A model generated the notes under the pieces. That model saw only the letters and a list, made by a program, of their open reading frames with translations, had not been told where the DNA came from and searched no databases. This document shows, one piece after another, positions 45,889-57,290 of a stretch of DNA of 64,000 bases. Origin of the DNA: Silene latifolia (lineage: Eukaryota > Streptophyta > Magnoliopsida > Caryophyllales > Caryophyllaceae); contig NC_133534.1 of NCBI RefSeq assembly GCF_048544455.1, forward strand, positions 123,280,269-123,344,268, read 5' to 3'. How positions within the stretch are numbered: the stretch's first letter is position 1; every line of letters begins with the position of its first letter. The translations under genes were made by a program, and so were the position numbers.

Positions 45889-47609
45889 AATCTCCCCAAA
45901 CCAAACCTTGCTTGTCCCCAAGCAAGCACTATGACCCATGTAAAAACTAAATGGAAAGGAGTATATCTCAGAGCTAGCAACAAGTCAATGCTAAACCGTT
46001 TAATGCACATTATCAACTACTGCTGAGCTCAAATCAAGTGAACAAATTTATGCATATCATGGAATTAAATCGGGCGTTCGACCTTGCAAGACTCATAGAT
46101 TCGGACTCTCCCGGGTCACTCTTCCTCAAAGAAAGCAAATGGTAAGATTATATGTAAAAGAGAGGAAAGAAAATACAGTCTCTCACCTAAACTGCGACCG
46201 ACAAAACATGTATGCTTGACTAGTATGAATAATGATTCTAACTACCGTACATACGCATAACCACCGTCAAGGACTATTACATGCCGAACTATTGCAAAAT
46301 TTTGATATGTGAGGCTAAGTGGGAAGAAGGGCAAAACAAGTATGGAATTATGAAGGTAAGAGCCAAGCTAGTACCTAACGAACCATTAGAAACCGCGTCC
46401 CATTCCTCTAACTCGAATTATAAATCATGCCTTTAAAGGACTAGGCAACACAATATCCCAAAAACAAACGCCTCCAATTCATGAAGTAGGCACATGAGGC
46501 GTGTTCTCAATTCAACCAAAATATTATTTTTTTCAAATTTCTTATCATTCTTTCTTTTTCTACTCTTTTTCTTTTCACTCTCTCTTTTTTTTCTTCAACT
46601 TCTGAGCTGGTGGTCGATCGACCAGTGATGGCAGTCGATCGACCACCCTGTCACAACCAGAGCTCTCTGCCTAGGTAAACGTCCCTTTTTTTTTTTTTTT
46701 CATTTTCTGAATTTTTCTTTCTTTCTGTTTTCAGGCTGAAATATTCTCCTTCACTTCTCAAAAATACTCGCTCCAACATTACAAAGGCGAACCAAAACAG
46801 CTTAAATCGACAAATTCCTCTACTACTTCCTAGCTTGGCACAATGGTAGGCTAAGTATGGGATGTAGTTGAGGGCAATTGGCAGTTATGGCTTATAGTGG
46901 AGTTAATGGGGTAAAATGAGAAAGGGTAGGATGCGATAGTTCTCAAAACATGTAATGCCGACCACAAACCAATGCGTATAGGCAATAAGCAATCAAAACT
47001 CATACACGTGCAAAACATGAAATGAAGGGAGTACTACTCTCTATCCTAAATTAACCGGTCATGAATGTCACTAATTATAGGCTCTATATCTCAGAAAGTA
47101 TAAGTAGTTTGCCAAGAATAATGAGTCAAGTCTAATTTCCCGAAATGAATTCCATAACAAAATTCGAGAAATCACTTTTAATTCTCGCTAAACAGCTGTG
47201 AAAAGGCAAGGAATGGCATATTTGACTAATAGTGTAAAATCATCATTAATAACTCCAATCCGACTCAACTATATGCAAAAGTAAACGTGATATTTTTGGT
47301 TTTTTTTTTTTTTTGACATTTTCAATTTTTTTTTCTTTGTTTTTTTTTTTGAAAATGAAAAACAAATGCAAACCGAAATGCACTAAACATGTGACTGAAA
47401 TGCAATAAAAAACAAATGCAGATGCAAAACAAAAGGCATATGCAAATACCCTCCCCAAACCAAAACGCACAATGCCCTCATTGTGCTCAGCAGCAAATTA
47501 CCAGCATAAAAGGGAAGGATAAAAGCATAACAAAATAAAAGGAAACTAATGAAGAAGGATCGTAAACTCACAAGATACGACCTCCCCAAACCAGCCAAAA
47601 ACGGCGAGG
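45889..47609 (-). other. Element E 3' internal non-coding region
   Basis: No gene. The minus-strand GGTTTGGTTTGGGGAGATT at the LTR edge takes the polypurine-tract position. One palindrome pair (46613/46634), and T-rich runs at 46540-46600, 46686-46700 and 47300-47350. Confidence 0.7.
46613..46643 (-). repeat. GTCGATCGAC pair, element E 3' region
   Basis: 46613 and 46634, 21 bp apart. Confidence 0.95.
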
Positions 47610-49106
47610 TCACCAGCATCTAATCACCACCGTCGTACTCCTCGCCACTAGACTCACCGGACCCCGAGTCGCTCTCCTCGTCCGCCTCAGCAGCAGCGGC
47701 AGTGGCTCTCCTGGAAGTGGAGGCACCAGCAGTAGTAGTAGGAGGGGGTCTCCTGGCAGGCTAAGGGTAGCCGCCCTCAGGGGGAACAAAGTAGGAAGGG
47801 TGAGTCCAAGCACCTTGTGGGAGCATCCCCCCCCCCCCCGGGCTAACTCCTCGTAGACTGGGTACAGGGCTAGAGCCGTGTCTAGCCTGTGATGGTCAAA
47901 GCTCCTGCACAAATCACTTAGTACACGTGACATTGCCCTTTGGTCCATGACCGGAGGGACGACCAAAGGTGTGGGTGGTCGAAAAGTGGCTGGGTAGCCA
48001 GTGGGAGCAAGAGTGGAGGAAGAGGGTGTCTGCGAAGAGAAAGCACGAGCTCTCCTCGAGGTGGTAGCAGTAGCAGTAGCAGTAGCCGCCACAATAGGAA
48101 GCCTGTAACTAGGCAAGGGCGGCCGAGCTGCCCCCTGAACAGTGGTAAGGGGCAGGATAGGAGGGTAGCCAAGAACAGGAATGCGGTCACAGATGAAAGA
48201 ATCAATCTTCCACCGTATCTGTCTATCAACCCAATGGACAGCCCTCGCGTAAGCAAGGTCCATGAAGCGCAGGTCAGGGTCTATAGGGTCCTCCTGTCGA
48301 GGGAAAAGTAAAACAAGACGGTTGGCGATACGCGTCACCAATCCGCCACAAGCAATAGTGGTCAATGTGCCCTCACTAACAGTCTGAAAGTGAGCGGCAG
48401 TCAAAAAAGCGATGTTATAGATACGGGCTATCCGACTTTCAATGTTCAGATAGCCCGCTAAAATAGACAGTTCGATGTTATTCACATTGTTTGACTCTTT
48501 ACGGCCGAAAATGGTATTACCCATTAGCCGTAGAAAATAACGAAGAGGGGGCAAGTGGACGGAAGTGCCCGTCCTTTTAGGCCCGTAAAAGTCACTAATG
48601 CAAGACCACATGACCCGGTGAACATCAGAGGTATCCGAGGTTCTGCCCTCGAAGTAAAGACCCAAAAATCCAGCGAAATCGGCTAATGTCAAGGAGTAAT
48701 TGACATTGAATAGCCGGAAGGAGATGCAAGCACTAGTCTTATTTTCCGCAAAAGTAGCTGAGTTAAAGGCATAAGACGAAAAGAACTCGAGGGTCAAAAT
48801 GTAATACGTGAACTCAGCCATGTCCACTAGACCCATCATACCTGTCCCGTTTAGCAGGGACATAACCGACTCATAACAACCTAATTTCTCCAAAGTTGGT
48901 TTATGAAGAAATCGGGTAGCTGTAACTTTCATTCTCGAAACAAAAAGAGAAAATTTAGCGCGCTGAGTAGAATTAGCAAAGATAACCTGCGGATAGTCAG
49001 GGAGACTATCTGTGGTAGCCTCAATCATCAGCGGCGGTCCTCGTGGCCGCTTGGTAGCGCCTTGGCTCGACAGTCCCTCGTACATATGCTCCTTTCCTTT
49101 TGTCAT
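47610..49106 (-). CDS. Element E ORFx (Athila-type extra ORF)
   Basis: The long open frame begins at 49142, but the ATG at 49106 (MTKGKEHM) matches the Lys-rich start of A's ORFx better. Conserved blocks shared with A: DYPQVIFANSTQRAKFS, FLHKPTLEKLGCYESV, FNVNYSLTLADFAGFLGL, RYFLRLMGNTIFGRKE, TIACGGLVTRIANRL. A Ser/Thr/Pro-rich linker follows about residue 330. A run of 13 C (47827-47839) lies near codon 425, after which the frame loses its family look, so the C-terminus is probably out of frame. An acceptor-like TTCTTTTGCAG (minus) ends 9 nt before the ATG. No signal peptide or transmembrane helix is evident; function unknown. Confidence 0.75.
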   Translation of the reverse strand: MTKGKEHMYEGLSSQGATKRPRGPPLMIEATTDSLPDYPQVIFANSTQRAKFSLFVSRMKVTATRFLHKPTLEKLGCYESVMSLLNGTGMMGLVDMAEFTYYILTLEFFSSYAFNSATFAENKTSACISFRLFNVNYSLTLADFAGFLGLYFEGRTSDTSDVHRVMWSCISDFYGPKRTGTSVHLPPLRYFLRLMGNTIFGRKESNNVNNIELSILAGYLNIESRIARIYNIAFLTAAHFQTVSEGTLTTIACGGLVTRIANRLVLLFPRQEDPIDPDLRFMDLAYARAVHWVDRQIRWKIDSFICDRIPVLGYPPILPLTTVQGAARPPLPSYRLPIVAATATATATTSRRARAFSSQTPSSSTLAPTGYPATFRPPTPLVVPPVMDQRAMSRVLSDLCRSFDHHRLDTALALYPVYEELARGGGGCSHKVLGLTLPTLFPLRAATLSLPGDPLLLLLLVPPLPGEPLPLLLRRTRRATRGPVSLVARSTTVVIRCW

Positions 49107-49114
49107 TGTTGTTG

Positions 49115-49126
49115 CCTGCAAAAGAA
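49115..49126 (-). promoter_or_regulatory. Possible splice acceptor before element E ORFx
   Basis: Minus-strand TTCTTTTGCAG then GC...ATG; the AG (49117-49116) is 9 nt from the ATG. Good match to plant acceptors, and the ORF sits too far downstream to be reached from the 5' cap by ordinary scanning. Confidence 0.45.
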
Positions 49127-49142
49127 TCCCCATTAGCAACAA

Positions 49143-50099
49143 AATCTCCTAACATTGTCGAATTACGAAAACCCGAACAAAATCAGAATTTGAAAATCCA
49201 AATTAGGGTTCAAAATTTGGGGAAAACGGCTTTAAACACATCCTAGTTGCTAATTTGCCTCGAAAATCAAGGGGGAAAGGGTAGAATAAGCAATTAAAGT
49301 ATTAAAATGACAAGACAATCAATCCCTAAAATCGATTTCCCCAAATCGATTTTTCCGTCTCAATGACCATATGCTCGAAATTTTCACATGAAACCGCAAT
49401 AAAAGTCGAAAATAGAGCATGGAAGAAAGATTAGAGACATACCTTGAAGAAACTTGAAGATGAAAGAAAGAAAAATCAAGTCTAAGATGGGATTGCAGGT
49501 TAAAATCGCTAAAAGGGGGATGGAGTTAGGGTTTGTTCCTGTTTTTCTGATTTAGAGGGAGTGTAAGAGTGAATGAATGAAAAAGAATAGAAGACTCCCT
49601 TATCAGTGTGCATTCTGAACCCGCGCTATGGTCGATCGACCAATTGACACGGTCGATCGACCGGTATCTCCTTTAAACAGCTTCTGGACTTTTCTTCTCA
49701 GTCGATCAACCATATTGCCCAGTCGATCGACCAAGATCCGTTCACAGTAGCCCCTGACCTGTTCCTTTTCAGTCGATCGACCACCTTGACCAGTCGATCG
49801 ACTGAAAACACTGACAATTTAGCTCAAATTCGTCAAAATTGTTTGCCAACTTAAATTGCTTTGCCCTTTTCCTCTAATTTTACGCACTTTGCATAAAATA
49901 AATTCCTGCAAAAATTATCAAAGGCGCACATATTTTCCAACCCAAGAAATTGCAAATTAAAAGAAATTAAATAATACAAAAAAACTCAAAATGCAAATTA
50001 AATGAAATAACAAAATAAACTTCCTAATTACAAAAAGTTACAACCCGGGTTGCCTCCCGGTTAGCGCTGGTTTAAGAGGTCCCGCACGACCATTTTACC
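49143..50099 (-). other. Element E spacer between integrase and ORFx
   Basis: No gene. Contains three palindrome pairs (49631-49802) and, next to pol, the AGCGCTAACCGGGAGGCAAC box (50047-50068 on the complement). Confidence 0.75.
49631..49802 (-). repeat. Three GTCGATCGAC pairs between integrase and ORFx, element E
   Basis: 49631/49652, 49701/49722 (first copy GTCGATCAAC) and 49772/49793, each exactly 21 bp; the pairs are about 70 bp from one another. Confidence 0.95.
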
Positions 50100-53000
50100 T
50101 CACTTTGCATCATCCGATAACGGGTCGAAGTACAATACCTCGACCTTCCCAACATATGCATCTGATCCGTGATAATGCTTCACATATTGGCCATTAACTT
50201 TGAACCTTTCTCCAGCAGAGGTCTCCAATTCAACTGATCTGAACTTTGTGACCATTTGTGTGACCGTGTAAGGACCAGTCCACTGGATTTCACTTACCAG
50301 AAATAAACGGATACGAGCGTTAAAAGGAGTACCTTATCGCCAATATGGAACTCGCGCTTGATGATTCTCTTATCGTGCCGTAACCGTTTTCTCCTTATAG
50401 ATCCTAGCATAGTCATAGGCCAGCAGCCTAAATTCCTCTAGCTCATTCAGCTGTGTCATGCGTTTCTCACGAGAGAGGTTAGGATCCAAATTCAAATCAC
50501 ATATAGCCCACCAAGACTTACGCTCTAACTCAAGCGGCAGATGACATGTCTTACCATAAATCAATCGGTATGGTGACATCCCGATTGGCGTCTTAAACGC
50601 AGTTCCATAAGCCCATAAGACATCATCTAACTTAAGACTCCAATCTTTCCGTGATTTAGAAACAACTTTAGCTAAGACTTCTTTCAGTTCTCTGTTAGAA
50701 ACCTCAACCTGACCACTAGTTTGGGGATGATACCCCAAACCTCTATGATGTTGGACACCGAATTTTGTCAATAAAGCACTAAGTTGTTTCTCTTTAAAAT
50801 GCATTCCCCCATCGCTAATGACAACCTGAGGGACACCAAAACGAGGGAAAATAATCTTTTTAAACAGTTTAATCACGGCTTTTGCATCGCAATGGGGAGT
50901 AGCAATAGCTTCCACCCATTTGGATACATAATCTCTGACTACGAGGATATATTTATTACCTTGACTGCTCGGAAAAGGTCCTTGATAATCAATGCCCCAG
51001 ACATCGAAAATCTCAACCTCAAGAATGCCTACCTGTGGCATCTCATGTCTCTTGGAAATATTCCCCGATCTTTGACAAGCATCGCACTCAGCAACAAAAT
51101 TGCGACAATCTGCATGCAAAGTTGGCCAATAGAAACCAGATTGGAGTACCTTAGCCACAGTCCTGGACGGACCGTGATGACCACCATAAGCAGAAGAGTG
51201 GCAAGCCTCTAGGATATCCTTCACCTCTCATTGAGGCACGCATCTCCGGATGAGACCGTCTGCGCATTCCTTGAAAACATAAGGATCATCCCAAAAATAT
51301 TGCCTAGCATCATAAGCAAACCGCTTCTTCTGCTGCCATGAAAGCTCGGGTGGTATCCCTACACAAAGCAAAATTAGCAAAATCAAAGCAAACCATGAAG
51401 GTGGATAAGACCCTGAAGTAGTAATAGCTAATGAGACTCTCATCGGAAAAGAATCATTAATAGGCAACGAATCCTCCCTTTCTCGTCACCATTTGCAGAC
51501 GAGATAGGTGGTCACTACCACATTCTCTGCTCCTTTCTTATCTTTGATCTCCAAATCAAACTCCTGCAAAAGGAGTATCCACCTCAAAAGCCTCGGCTTC
51601 GCGTCTTTCTTAACAAAGAGAGTCTTCAACGCTGCATGGTCAGTATAAACAATAACCTTAGAACCTAACAAATAAGACCGAAATTTGTCTAAGGCAAAAA
51701 CTACAGCTAGAAACTCCTTCTCAGTGGTAAAATAATTAATTTGAGCCTCATCCAGAGTTCGGCTCGCATAATATATGGCATTCAAAGCTTTATTCTTCCG
51801 CTGTCCCAAAACTGCACCGACCGCATAATCGCTGGCATCACGCATGATCTCAAATGGGAGGTCCCAATCAGGCGGCTGAATGATTGGCGCAGAAACTAGG
51901 GCCTCCTTTAACCTGTTAAAAGCGGTAAGGCACTCATCAGTAAATTCAAAGATAGCATCCTTAAGGAGCAAATGTGTAAGTGGTTTAGCAATTTTTGAAA
52001 AATCCTTAATGAAACGCCGGTAAAAACCAGCGTGACCAAGGAAACTCCTCACTCCTTTAACATTCACGGGAGGAGGTAATTGCTCAATCACCTGCACCTT
52101 TGCCTTATCAACATGTATACCTTTATCAGAAATCAGATGCCCTAACACAACTCCCTCATTGACCATAAACTGACACTTTTCCCAGTTTAAAACAAGATTA
52201 ACATCTATACAACGCTGCATGACTTTATCAAGGTTAGCTCAACGATCAAAGTCACTACCATAAACTGAGAAATCATCCATGAATACCTCCATAATATTCT
52301 CTATATAATCAGAAAAAATTCCCATCATGCACCTCTGAAAGGTAGCAGGGGCGTTACACAACCCGAAAGGCATTCTACGATAGGCAAAAACACCCTGTGG
52401 ACAGGTAAAAGTGGTCTTACTCTGATCGTCTGGATGAATAGGGATCTGAAAGAACCCTGAATATCCGTCTAGAAAACAGAAAAATTTGTTAGAGGCAAGT
52501 CTTTCAGTCATTTGGTCAACAAAAGGGAGGGGGAAGTGGTCTTTCTTGGTGGCGGCATTTAACTGTCTATAATCAATGCACATCCGCCACCCTGTCACTA
52601 CTCGAGTTGGTATTAATTCATTTTTCTCATTTTTAACCACGGTAGTCCCTCCTTTCTTCGGGACTACTGAATCGGGCTAACCCACTTGGAGTTGCCAATC
52701 GTATAAATAATACCGCATCGAGTAGTTTCATCACGTCGCCCATAACAACTTCCTCGCATCTTCGGGTTCAACTTGCGTTGACCCATGTCGTAAGACTTGT
52801 GGCCTTCCTCCAGCTCTATCTGTGCATACAAACATCGGGTGATGCCCTTAATGTCATCCAAAGAGTAACCCAAAGCCTTCCTGTTTTTCTTAAGCACACA
52901 CATCAAAGGCATACAGTGGTCATCATTAAGCTTAGAGCTAACAATTCTTTGGGTCTTGCTCCGTATCATCTAGAAAGACATACTTAAGATTAGGAGGAAG

Positions 53001-53150
53001 TGGCTTACGTTCTGGCACCTTTACCTCTACAAAGATAGACAGAATCGCTTCAATGGTGTAGCAAGTGTTGACCAAGTTCTCGTTGGCCAAGCTTAAAAGC
53101 ATCTCATCTTCTTCCTCATTGAGCTCGTAGCTCTCCATTGAGGCTACCAA
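50100..53150 (-). pseudogene. pol: Element E pol: linker, RT, RNase H, integrase
   Basis: RT: CIDYRQLNAATKKDHFPLPF, LDGYSGFFQIPIHPDD, YRRMPFGLCNAPATF, active site FMDDFSVYG (about 52270). A break at 52221-52238 separates this from the connection and RNase H ([49 protein letters not shown]). Integrase (51224-50370): zinc region [10 protein letters not shown] ... CDACQRSG, first D in WGIDYQGPF, second in [10 protein letters not shown] in GQVEVSNRE, so the D,D,E set is intact. The C-terminal domain (WTGPYTVTQM) continues in another frame to a stop at about 50100. Small shifts break the polyprotein, but every domain is recognisable. Confidence 0.9.
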
Positions 53151-53388
53151 AGCATCGGCTCCTCAAAGCATTCTCCATCAGTATTACCCGCACACTCATC
53201 TAAACGGGTTAGATCGGCTAAGGGATCCTTGGCTAAGGATTCCCTCCAATTACAAGTAATAGCCCTATCAACAATATCAATGGAATAACACGTATCCTCA
53301 TCAACAGGTTCAGTCGCCTTGTGAGCAAGACTGAACTCAATGGTGTCATCCCCTACCTCTAAGGTTATGGTTCCGCGTTTGACATCTA

Positions 53389-55359
53389 TTACAGCCCATT
53401 GTTTGTATGTAAAAACAGTCTACCTAAAATAATAGGTATTTGATTGTCCTCTCGCAATGTCCAAAACAACGAAATCGAGGGAATAAAAAACTTACCCACT
53501 CGAACGGGTACATCCTCTAGAACTCCTATAGGTCTCTGAGTCGATCTATTTGCCATTTGAACGGTAATATCAGTCACCTTAAGTCTACCAATATTTAACC
53601 TTTCGCAAACAGAATACGGCATGACAGTGACACTGGCCCCTAAGTCACAAAGGGCCTTTCCAATTTCGTGGTTACCTATAGTGCAAGGAATTGAAAAACT
53701 ACCCGGGTCCTTTAATTTAGGTGGTACATTAATTTGCGAAAGAGCATTACATTCTTCCACAAAAGCAACATTACCATCATCACGAAAATTTCTCTTACGA
53801 TTTAAAATATCTTTCATAAATTTAGCGTAAGAGGGTACCTGGGTAATTAAATCAGTGAAAGGAACCGTTACCTCGAGATTCGGACCATCTCCGAAACTTA
53901 CCAAACTTACGCTCCACTTAGTAGCCTTCAAACGCTCCGGATATGGGATCGCAACACTGGCCGTAGGATCAGTAACCTTCGGCTTCCGTAGGTTTAAAAC
54001 CCCCGTCAAATCATCAATGAGTGAAGAATCATGCAAACTAGTTGACGGATTTGCATCCTGTACTGGGATGTCAGTCGATCGACTGATATTAGTGGTCGAT
54101 CGACCAACTTGGCTGGGCGTGAATAGTTCCTGTTCAGAATTGATTTCATCAGGTGACTCAGTCGATCGACTGACAATGTTGGTCGATCGACTTCCTGTGC
54201 TGGGTGTGAATAGTTTATGATCAGAAACTATTTTATCTGACACTTCAGTCGATCGACTGACAATGTTGGTCGATCGACCAGCAGTATTGGCAGTTGAGCT
54301 CGTTTTTGTACCAGAAATTAGACTAGCCTCTTCATCATTTTCTGAGTCTCCTCTTGGCTTGTCGGAACCTTCATAAGAGAGGCCACTTCTGAGATTAATG
54401 GCGTTAATCATTTCAATTGGCCCTTCACATTTACTTGAAGAATTGGCAACTTGCTTAGCCTCTATATTCTCCAACTGCTTCACAAAATTCTTTGAGGACT
54501 CGATCCCGGCTGCTTCCATATTCGCCACTTGAACCAAAAGGCCTCGGACCATTTCCCTCAATTCCTCGATCTCATTTGAGTTATGAACGGGAATTTCAAC
54601 TCTCTCCTTAGAAGCTTCAGTCATCTCGAGCTTCTCGAGACGAGTAGTGATAGAAGTAATGAGTGTCACAACGGTACTCATTTCATCACTTTGCTTTCGT
54701 GACTTTCCACGTGAACTTCCAAACTCAGCTCTATGGACTGCCATCTCCTCAATAGTGTTCCAACCTTTATTTTGACCGGTATTGTTTTGGAACCTACCAT
54801 TAGCAGCTGCATCTAGGATGACCTTGTAATCATCATATAGAGCATTATAGAATACATTGCAAAGGTACCACTGCTGAAAACCGTGGTGAGGGACGGACCG
54901 AACCAAGTTCTTGAAACATCCCCATGCTTCACAAAATTCCTCATCATTACCTTGCTGGAAGTTAGAAATTTTACTTCTCAAAGCATCAGTCTTTGCAAGT
55001 GGGAAGTATTTTTTGTAGAAGGCCAATGCGAGAGATGTCCAATCTGTGACTCCAGCTGCTACCCTATCAAGGTAGCGGTACCAATCTCGCGCCGAATCCT
55101 TCAAGGAGTATAAGAACATCAACCCCTTTACTTCATCCCGAGTCACCCCGGTGGTATAGGTATGGACAATGATGAGTCCGTGAAAATTTCCATATGCTTC
55201 AAGGGGTCCTCATCTCAGTAGACAAAGAAACCGATTTCGCTCCACTAAATCAATATAAGAGGAACGAAATTCGAAGTTACCCATAGTAGGGGTAGGTAAC
55301 TGGTGCCCCTTTGGAAGATGGTGTTCCTTTGGCTGAAGATTATCATATATTGTAGCCAT
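53389..55359 (-). pseudogene. gag: Element E gag and protease
   Basis: ATG at 55359 (MATIYDN); an early break near 55210 moves the frame to 55146, open to 53389. The gag core matches A: SLALAFYKKYFPLAKTDALR, EAWGCFKNLVRSVPHHGFQQWYL, NKGWNTIEEMAVHRAEF. A coiled-coil-like stretch follows (EELREMVRGLLVQV ... KNFVKQLENIEAKQV). Next comes a segment of three 87-bp repeats that encode NIVSRSTE-like phrases from the palindrome pairs (54074-54278). The protease follows (CDLGASVTVMPYS, about 53620-53655; IPIILGR). No zinc knuckle was seen. The frame closes inside the protease C-terminus. Confidence 0.85.
54074..54278 (-). repeat. Three GTCGATCGAC pairs within gag coding sequence, element E
   Basis: 54074/54095, 54161/54182, 54248/54269: each pair 21 bp apart, and pairs exactly 87 bp (29 codons) apart, so the reading frame is kept. 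Encoded as SRST and related phrases. Confidence 0.95.
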
Positions 55360-55518
55360 ATTCGCAGAACTGAGAGTACTCAAGCCTTCCTCTCAAAAAC
55401 CTGTCTTCTAACTGTGCCAAAGCAAAACTAGAAGCAAAGGTAAGCAACGGCCTCAAGGAACCAAAGTTCCTTGAGACAAGAAAAATAAACTAAAAATAAA
55501 GCAAACAGAATTACACCG
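55360..55518 (-). other. Element E leader
   Basis: Short untranslated leader between PBS and gag. It contains an imperfect inverted repeat around AAGGAACTTTGGTTCCTTGA (minus), which could form a hairpin. Confidence 0.5.
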
Positions 55519-55540
55519 TCTCCCTGGCAACGGCGCCAAA
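55519..55540 (-). other. Primer-binding site, tRNA-Asp type (element E)
   Basis: TGGCGCCGTTGCCAGGGA on the minus strand, a few bases from the 5' LTR end. Confidence 0.88.
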
Positions 55541-55543
55541 ATT

Positions 55544-56808
55544 TGATACCGTCGTTTTGTATCAAAATTAAATTTATAATTCCAAACTAAAACTATAGCT
55601 AGTGATAGTAAGGGTCAAACCACAGAGAGACAAGGTTGATTTTGTTTGCTATTTTTCAGTCTATGAAAGTAACAAGTAAAAGGGGGGTTTTGAAATTTGT
55701 TGATTCTAATGACTAATTGCTTAAATAAGAATTTCAAGATAAAAGGAAGATCGGAAAATTCGGTTCACCATGGCAATGGTCAGGGCAATAAGGTAGCAGA
55801 AATCCTATAATACGGTCTTAGGGGGTATAAGCAAGCCTTTCGATCTATGCTCAAACTAACCTTGCGGTCTTCTAATTCCCCGAAATTTCTCAAAGCTTTC
55901 GCTCAAAGAAAATTCCAATCTAATGATAATTCTAACTACTAATCTTTCAATCTAGTAAAAGGCTTATCAAAAGACAACAAGATCGATACGGAAGGATTCA
56001 TGCTAACAAACAATCCTAATTTATGCCATGGCTCACCTCGTTCCCAATCAAAACAATTAGCTACGCATGACTAAAACTAAAACAATTGCTAAATTGATAA
56101 CAAAGAACAAGATTGACATGATTGAATTTAAATAAAGGACAAAAGACAAGAGATGAATTGCTGGAATTAAATTGGTAAAACAAGAATTGAAATAACAAGA
56201 ATTAAAAGAAGAGGAAAGTTGCATAAAACTTACTAATTGAATTAATGAACAAAGTATCGAATTCCGGGTTTTCTGTCCTCAAAACTAGATCTAAAACTGA
56301 GTTCTTCAACAATGAAAAGCATAACCTAATAATTGCTGCGTTCCACTGATAAAAGATGCCAAAAGTTAATTACAAGTTGGGCTTTTAAAAGTCTAACACG
56401 AAGAAATAAATCTCAGCTCGAAGACTGGTCGATCGACCGGTCAGCATGGTCGATCGACTGGTAAATGCGAGCAATGAGCCGCTTGACTTCAACGGTCGAT
56501 CGACTGAAAGGAGTAGTCGATCGACTGGTGGTGCTGTGCAGTGGCTATTCCTCTCTTCAATTCAGCTCTTCACTCCTTTGCACGCATCCCAAGGTGGGTG
56601 GATCCGAACTTCCTTCTTCCAAGCTTCCCTGAAGTTGCCTCCGGAGGACTATTTAGGCTTGATTAGCTTACTTCCACTCATTCCTACAATAAATCATAGA
56701 AAATGCAAAGTAAACCGTTTCGGGAGAAATAGTAGCTTAAGGCTAACAAATACACATGGAAATACGTGCCAAAACCGCAGATAAAGTGTATAGAATATGC
56801 ACGTATCA
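55544..56808 (-). repeat. Element E 5' LTR
   Basis: Near-identical to 44623-45888. Palindrome pairs 56428/56449 and 56495/56516, both 21 bp; TATA-like CTTTTAAAAG at 56382-56391. Confidence 0.92.
56428..56525 (-). repeat. GTCGATCGAC pairs, element E 5' LTR U3
   Basis: 56428/56449 and 56495/56516, each 21 bp; they end about 35 bp upstream (minus direction) of the TATA-like box. Confidence 0.94.
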
Positions 56809-56813
56809 CCGCT
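56809..56813. repeat. Target-site duplication CCGCT (right) of element E
   Basis: Matches 44618-44622. Confidence 0.92.
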
Positions 56814-57290
56814 ACTTTAGACGAGAATTAAAAGATCGAGGAAAAGCAAGCCCATTGTGTTTAGGTTTTGATAATAAGTGTTACGCATATTTTCTATATA
56901 ACGTAACCTAGAAAATCAAGTCATTCATTCGGTTTTTATTAGTTTACTTCATAAAATAATTAGGGTTCTAAGTTGTTGGGAATTTTATACAATTTATCTT
57001 CGTTCGGTTTCTGATTCTTGCTCTGTAATTTCGGTACTCTTCTGCTCTTAATTTAGTTCGCTTTATTATCGTTTGTAGGAGAGAATTGCTAGTTAGTTTC
57101 CCGAAGCCGTAATTATCGTTTTATGCTAATGGTCTGTTTAATTGTTTCAAGCATGAATTCAGTAGAATTATTAGTCAATTTATTCATTGTTGTTATTCCT
57201 AGTATGAGTAGCTAAATTGCTTGTGCTAGGATGTAGGGGAACTGTAGGATTAGGCGGCGTAGAATTAACATGGACTGAAATCGCGTGTTA

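Larger units (their letters stand above)
44623..56808 (-). mobile_element. Element E: near-complete Athila-like Ty3/gypsy element, 12.2 kb
   Basis: LTRs 44623-45888 (1266 bp) and 55544-56808 (1265 bp), target duplication CCGCT, tRNA-Asp-type PBS. Minus-strand order: gag, PR, RT, RNase H, integrase, motif-bearing spacer, ORFx, 3' region. All domains are present, with a few frameshifts. It is the youngest layer of the D/E/G nest. Confidence 0.92.
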
